Source of the DNA: Puia sp963703355
GTDB lineage: Bacteria; Bacteroidota; Bacteroidia; Chitinophagales; Chitinophagaceae
Assembly (NCBI GenBank): GCA_963703355.1
Contig: OY969813.1
Location: forward strand, 2,170,001-2,234,000
Direction: 5' to 3'
DNA length: 64,000 nucleotides
The notes beneath the pieces were generated by a model, which saw only the letters and a list, made by a program, of their open reading frames with translations, searched no databases and was not told where the DNA came from. This document shows positions 60,984 to 64,000 of the stretch, in pieces; within the stretch, counting starts at the first letter, position 1, and each line of letters opens with the position of its first letter. A program made the translations under genes and the position numbers.

Positions 60984-62330
60984 TTAAATTTTACCGATGG
61001 CTTTCAGGTAGTCTACTTTCGCTACTACCGCATTGTAAAGCGCATTTATATAATTCGACTGAGCTTGTATAAGATCCGTTTGTGCATTTGTCAGATCAGT
61101 AGAAGATGCAAGTCCTGATTCATATTTTTTCTTCGTCTGATCGTAAACTGATTCTGCCAGCGAGGTATTTTCGCGCTGGTTATCCATATTACTAATGGCA
61201 TTTAAAAAATTGTTTCGGGCGGTACGAACTTCCACATCAATACTCTGTTTCAGATTCTCCAGCTGGTCGGCCAGAAGATTCGACTGCAGTCTTGCCTTTT
61301 TCAGATTAGCATCTTTTGAAAAGCCGCTGAAAATGGGAACATTCAAAGAAAGTCCGAAATAAGATGTGCTGTACCAGGTGCTTGACTTACTGAACAAATC
61401 GAAAGTATTGTTCAGCGCATTTTTCTGATAGGCACCATTCAGACTAAGCGTTGGATAATAAACCGCCTGATACCTTTTAATATCATATTCACTCAGCTGT
61501 TTTGAAATCTGCAATGTTTGAAAATCGTATCGGTCTTCATAACGATACTGCAGGTCCATTGGAATACCTCCTTTGAGTTGTGCCTCGTCGAAACTCGTAG
61601 TCAGTTGAATGGAATCTGCTGCAGGTATACCAATTAAATATTTAAGTGTCAGGTAACCGTTAACAACAGTGGTTTCCGTGTTTTCTCTGGAAGTTTGCAG
61701 GTTCGCCAGCTGTACTACAGCTTTGTTCACATCCAGCTTCTCTGCGAAACCATTATCATTCATCACTTTGGTGTCGTGTAAAAATTTTGCTGCACGTGCG
61801 ATGTTAGCGTCCAGTAATTCAAGTTGGGTTTTACTAACAACCAGGGAGTAGTATGTTTTATAAACGCTTACGGAAAGACCCTCGATGGTCAGATCTATAT
61901 TCTTTTTATAATAATCCAATGCACTGCTTCTGGCTTTGAGTCCGACGAACACTGAGCCATCGAATAATTTCTGCGTAAGCTGTACGCCACCTGTCAGATT
62001 ATATTTCTGATTCAGTGAAACGGCTTGTGATGTTGGTGGAAAACCAGGCCCGAAGGAATTTGCTGCCAGTACGATTACCGGTATCTGAAAATAATTTGTT
62101 GAAGTACCAACAGCTGCAATATTTGGAAGGGCATCTGCTGTAACCTGCTTATTTGTTTGTTCCTGCACAGCCAGATTTGCCTGGGCAGTCTTCACCTGAA
62201 TATTATTTTTCTTCGCGAGATCCAGTGCATCCTGGACTGTAAGCATATGAACAGACTGCGCAGAGGCAAAAGTTGCTCCTGACATGGCCGTTAATAAGGC
62301 CAGCAGTCGGTTAGGAAATCTTTTGTTCAT
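60984..62330 (-). CDS. TolC-family outer-membrane channel
   Basis: The 448-residue protein has a signal peptide (end near FASAQ) and the outer-membrane efflux protein repeats: long coiled segments, with the typical start MLTVQDALDLAKKNNIQVK and later VSVYKTYYSLVVSKTQLELL. It overlaps the tetR gene by 20 bp, so they are translationally coupled. Together with the adaptor and pump it forms a tripartite exporter. Confidence 0.93.
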   Translation of the reverse strand: MNKRFPNRLLALLTAMSGATFASAQSVHMLTVQDALDLAKKNNIQVKTAQANLAVQEQTNKQVTADALPNIAAVGTSTNYFQIPVIVLAANSFGPGFPPTSQAVSLNQKYNLTGGVQLTQKLFDGSVFVGLKARSSALDYYKKNIDLTIEGLSVSVYKTYYSLVVSKTQLELLDANIARAAKFLHDTKVMNDNGFAEKLDVNKAVVQLANLQTSRENTETTVVNGYLTLKYLIGIPAADSIQLTTSFDEAQLKGGIPMDLQYRYEDRYDFQTLQISKQLSEYDIKRYQAVYYPTLSLNGAYQKNALNNTFDLFSKSSTWYSTSYFGLSLNVPIFSGFSKDANLKKARLQSNLLADQLENLKQSIDVEVRTARNNFLNAISNMDNQRENTSLAESVYDQTKKKYESGLASSTDLTNAQTDLIQAQSNYINALYNAVVAKVDYLKAIGKI

Positions 62331-62949
62331 GTAAAGTAGTTTTTTGACGTTCGTTCAAATATTTCTCAATCAGTTTTTTTCCTTTGGGATTACAAACGCT
62401 GTGAAGGAACAAAATGGCCAGTTCCTGGCAGGTTTGATTCATCGGATATTTATTCTGTGGGAAAGCCTCCTGGTTAAAAGGCATAAATGATGTTTCTATC
62501 CGATGACGTGTAGTGAGGTCAACGTTCAGTTCGCTGCGGTATAAATCCTCACGAATCCCTTTATCCAGATTCTCCTTGATGACTGTATAGAGAAACTGAT
62601 ATTTATATTGTTTCAACCGTTTGAACGCTGCCGGATGATGTTTTTCCAGGTCATACATCAACTGAGGGTTCATGGCTTTCAGCATTTCCTGAAATGAATC
62701 CAGCGCCAGGAATATTTCATGCACGGCGTTGTCGGCAGCAAAACTGAACTCACGACAACCTTCTTCATTTCTATTAATTTCTTCGTTGACCACAGCCTCA
62801 ACCATCGAGTCCTTGTCGATAAAAAACTGATAGATGGTCTTTTTGCTCATTCCGAGTTGTGCTGCGATCTCGTCCATCGTGATGGACCTGATGCCGTATC
62901 TCATGAACAGGTCGTGTGCCTTCTCCAGTATTCTGTCTTTGTTTTCCAT
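62311..62949 (-). CDS. TetR/AcrR-family repressor of the efflux operon
   Basis: The 212-residue protein has a TetR HTH at about residues 8-50 with RILEKAHDLFMRYGIRSITMDEIAAQLGMSKKTIYQFF, then a helical ligand domain. It is the first gene of a four-gene efflux operon and overlaps the tolC gene. A complete promoter with an inverted repeat in its spacer lies immediately upstream, suggesting it represses its own operon. Confidence 0.93.
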   Translation of the reverse strand: MENKDRILEKAHDLFMRYGIRSITMDEIAAQLGMSKKTIYQFFIDKDSMVEAVVNEEINRNEEGCREFSFAADNAVHEIFLALDSFQEMLKAMNPQLMYDLEKHHPAAFKRLKQYKYQFLYTVIKENLDKGIREDLYRSELNVDLTTRHRIETSFMPFNQEAFPQNKYPMNQTCQELAILFLHSVCNPKGKKLIEKYLNERQKTTLHEQKIS

Positions 62950-62971
62950 ATTAAACCCTCAAAAAGGACCA

Positions 62972-63008
62972 CAAAACTACGGAAACTATTTGCGTAACCA
63001 AAGTTTCC
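62972..63008 (-). promoter_or_regulatory. Promoter of the tetR operon with overlapping inverted repeat
   Basis: On the minus strand TTTG (62999-63002), a 19-bp spacer and TAGTTTTG (62972-62979) fit the Bacteroidota consensus exactly. GGAAACT (62981-62987) and AGTTTCC (63002-63008) are inverted arms with 14 bp between, centred on the spacer. This is the classic place for a TetR operator. Confidence 0.65.
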
Positions 63009-63095
63009 ACCGATTATTTCCGGGTTTTCGCCGATAAATAGGAGACCTGGGCGGTATCGGCTGTCTTTTTAAACGTTGGCCGCCAAAGGATTGAT

Positions 63096-63103
63096 TAAAT
63101 TTG
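63096..63103 (+). promoter_or_regulatory. -7 box (TAAATTTG) upstream of the DUF502 gene
   Basis: TAAATTTG is an exact match and lies 17 bp before the ATG at 63121, with a TTG at 63076-63078 (17-bp spacer). It supports 63121 as the start rather than the earlier in-frame codon at 63076. Confidence 0.5.
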
Positions 63104-63120
63104 AGAACAAACCACTGATT

Positions 63121-63741
63121 ATGAAAATTCAGATCATATTGCGTAAACTATTCAAGTATTTTTTGCAGGGTCTGATTATCCTGGCTCCCATTACCATCAC
63201 GTTATGGGCTGTACTTTCTCTGTTTAATTGGGTAGATAATATTTTACCTGATTTTATTCATGATCATTTTCCCCGGCTTGCTCTCGACGAAAATGGAAAT
63301 CCAAGACGAATTCCTGGTATCGGTTTTATTTTAGTGATAGGCATCGTACTTATAGTGGGTTATGTTTCGTCTTCTTTTATAGTCAGCAAACTGGTTGAGT
63401 TATTTGATAAGATTCTGGAGAAAACGCCAGGGATTAAAATCATTTATACTACAGTTAAAGATTTTTTTGAAGCCTTTGCAGGCAACAAGAGAAAATTTGA
63501 TCGTGCCGTTTTAGTTTGTATTGAAGCGACGGATGTCTGGCGTATTGGTTTCATTACTCATCAGGAACTCAACGAATTCGGATTACAGGAATATATTTCA
63601 GTGTATGTACCACAATCCTATGCATTCGCCGGCCATCTTTATTTTGTGAAAAAAGAAAGGATTCGACTGATCACGGATGTTACTTCAACAGACGCAATGA
63701 AATTCGCGATATCGGGTGGTGTTACGAATATTGATGAATAA
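63121..63741 (+). CDS. DUF502 family membrane protein
   Basis: The 206-residue protein belongs to DUF502, with two transmembrane segments (about 12-34 and 66-90) and conserved blocks FLQGLIILAPITITLW and PGIKIIYTTVKDFFEAFAG, VYVPQSYAFAGHLYFV. The function is not established. The ATG at 63121 is supported by a promoter element just upstream. It is followed by the second copy of the heptamer repeat. Confidence 0.88.
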   Translation: MKIQIILRKLFKYFLQGLIILAPITITLWAVLSLFNWVDNILPDFIHDHFPRLALDENGNPRRIPGIGFILVIGIVLIVGYVSSSFIVSKLVELFDKILEKTPGIKIIYTTVKDFFEAFAGNKRKFDRAVLVCIEATDVWRIGFITHQELNEFGLQEYISVYVPQSYAFAGHLYFVKKERIRLITDVTSTDAMKFAISGGVTNIDE

Positions 63742-63750
63742 CGGTTCGGA

Positions 63751-63911
63751 TGACCGATGACGGATGACCGTTGACCGTTGACCGTTGACCGTTGACCGAT
63801 GACCGAAATATAACCTGAAAATAGTATTTGGCATTTGATTCAACCACGTTAATTTGTTTCTGAAAATAAATCGGCCAACGGCTGTCAACGGCCAACCGCC
63901 AACGGCCAACA
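63751..63911. repeat. Heptamer-based inverted repeat, copy 2
   Basis: Eight consecutive heptamers of type TGACCGT/A run from 63751 to 63806 (one variant, TGACGGA). A complementary block of CAACGGC-type heptamers occupies about 63875-63911, with about 65 bp between. The arms form an imperfect inverted repeat. It lies just after the DUF502 stop, as copy 1 lies after the comF stop. Confidence 0.75.
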
Positions 63912-63950
63912 GCTTTCAATGATTAGCAGCAAACATATCCATGAAAAAAA

Positions 63951-64000
63951 TATGCTGCTTAATCGCTTTCTCGCTGATATCACACCGATCCTATTGCTGG
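63951..64000 (+). CDS. Start of a secreted protein (partial)
   Basis: From ATG 63951 the frame reads MKKICCLIAFSLISHRSYC and continues off the end. The basic start and hydrophobic run look like a signal peptide. A different frame from ATG 63919 is also open to the edge, but lacks this character. The protein cannot be identified. Confidence 0.45.

Noticed and set aside
63751..63911. CRISPR array
   Set aside because: The units are 7 bp, contiguous and without unique spacers, and no cas genes are nearby.
63919..64000. Alternative partial gene from ATG 63919
   Set aside because: It has no signal-peptide character and overlaps the better-supported frame from 63951; with 27 codons visible it cannot be excluded fully.
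1..64000. Defence island, prophage or insertion sequence
   Set aside because: No transposase, integrase, restriction, toxin-antitoxin or phage structural genes are recognisable.

Overview
The window is chromosomal DNA of a gliding-lineage member of the Bacteroidota, most likely near Chitinophagaceae/Chitinophagales. The evidence is the gldD-gldE pair next to ssb and mutY, lipoprotein signals of Bacteroidota type, DUF3109, a CarB that ends before its allosteric domain, start codons without Shine-Dalgarno sequences, and many copies of the Bacteroidota promoter box TAnnTTTG (with TTG about 19 bp upstream) at expected places. I see no rRNA, tRNA, phage, insertion sequence, CRISPR array or recognisable defence island. 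The content is mostly core housekeeping, with a few lineage-specific unknowns.

Layout. 1-2.4 kb: tail of an unknown gene, gcvH, an ECF sigma/anti-sigma pair and a VanZ-like protein, then a 450-bp gap with a stem-loop and a 16-codon mini-ORF. 2.8-8.3 kb: prfA, an amidohydrolase, recO and an MMPL/RND exporter. 8.3-15 kb (minus strand): a TlpA-like thioredoxin lipoprotein, gatB, a double-PDZ protein and alaS. 15.1-16.7 kb: an M23 peptidase and a MerR-type regulator. 16.7-22.7 kb (minus): a tight run of mscS, a propeller-like secreted protein, an lpxH-like hydrolase, lutC, ftsH and rsfS. 22.7-28.6 kb: birA, a secreted M23 peptidase, a 69-aa secreted peptide with its own terminator, and carB. 28.6-31.3 kb: a NarL-type response regulator, a histidine kinase and a multi-TM protein, then a 162-aa unknown protein. 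31.5-34.7 kb: comEC and purH. 34.8-42.9 kb (minus): a polysaccharide deacetylase-like protein, lutB, an unknown secreted protein, a DUF3109 protein, gldD, gldE, ssb and mutY. 43.0-54.8 kb (plus): HU, a TPR protein, a 31-aa mS38/bS22-like ribosomal peptide, rng, radA, comF, a lipoprotein, glutathione peroxidase, holB, ricT-like, an alpha/beta hydrolase and a BI-1 protein. 54.8-63.0 kb (minus): a coiled-coil protein with a heptad minisatellite, an unknown 232-aa protein, and a four-gene efflux operon (tetR, tolC, adaptor, RND pump). 63.1-64 kb: a DUF502 protein, a heptamer inverted repeat and the start of a secreted protein.

How genes work together. The efflux operon reads in the order regulator, outer-membrane channel, adaptor, pump, from one near-perfect promoter whose spacer holds an inverted repeat, which suggests autoregulation. 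HU, TPR, the ribosomal peptide and rng form a translation/RNA-turnover cluster. The kinase has almost no sensor domain and overlaps a multi-TM gene that may supply sensing. lutB and lutC are both present but about 17 kb apart.

The clearest non-coding signals are an 11-bp-arm inverted repeat over the PDZ-gene promoter, a 10-bp-arm repeat between mutY and HU, five ACCGT repeats at helical spacing upstream of comEC and the 162-aa gene, two copies of a heptamer-based inverted repeat, and a promoter-terminator leader before radA. No single locus can be declared a new system from sequence alone. The best candidates for undescribed biology are the 162-aa protein with its ACCGT array and the neighbouring split sensor cassette.
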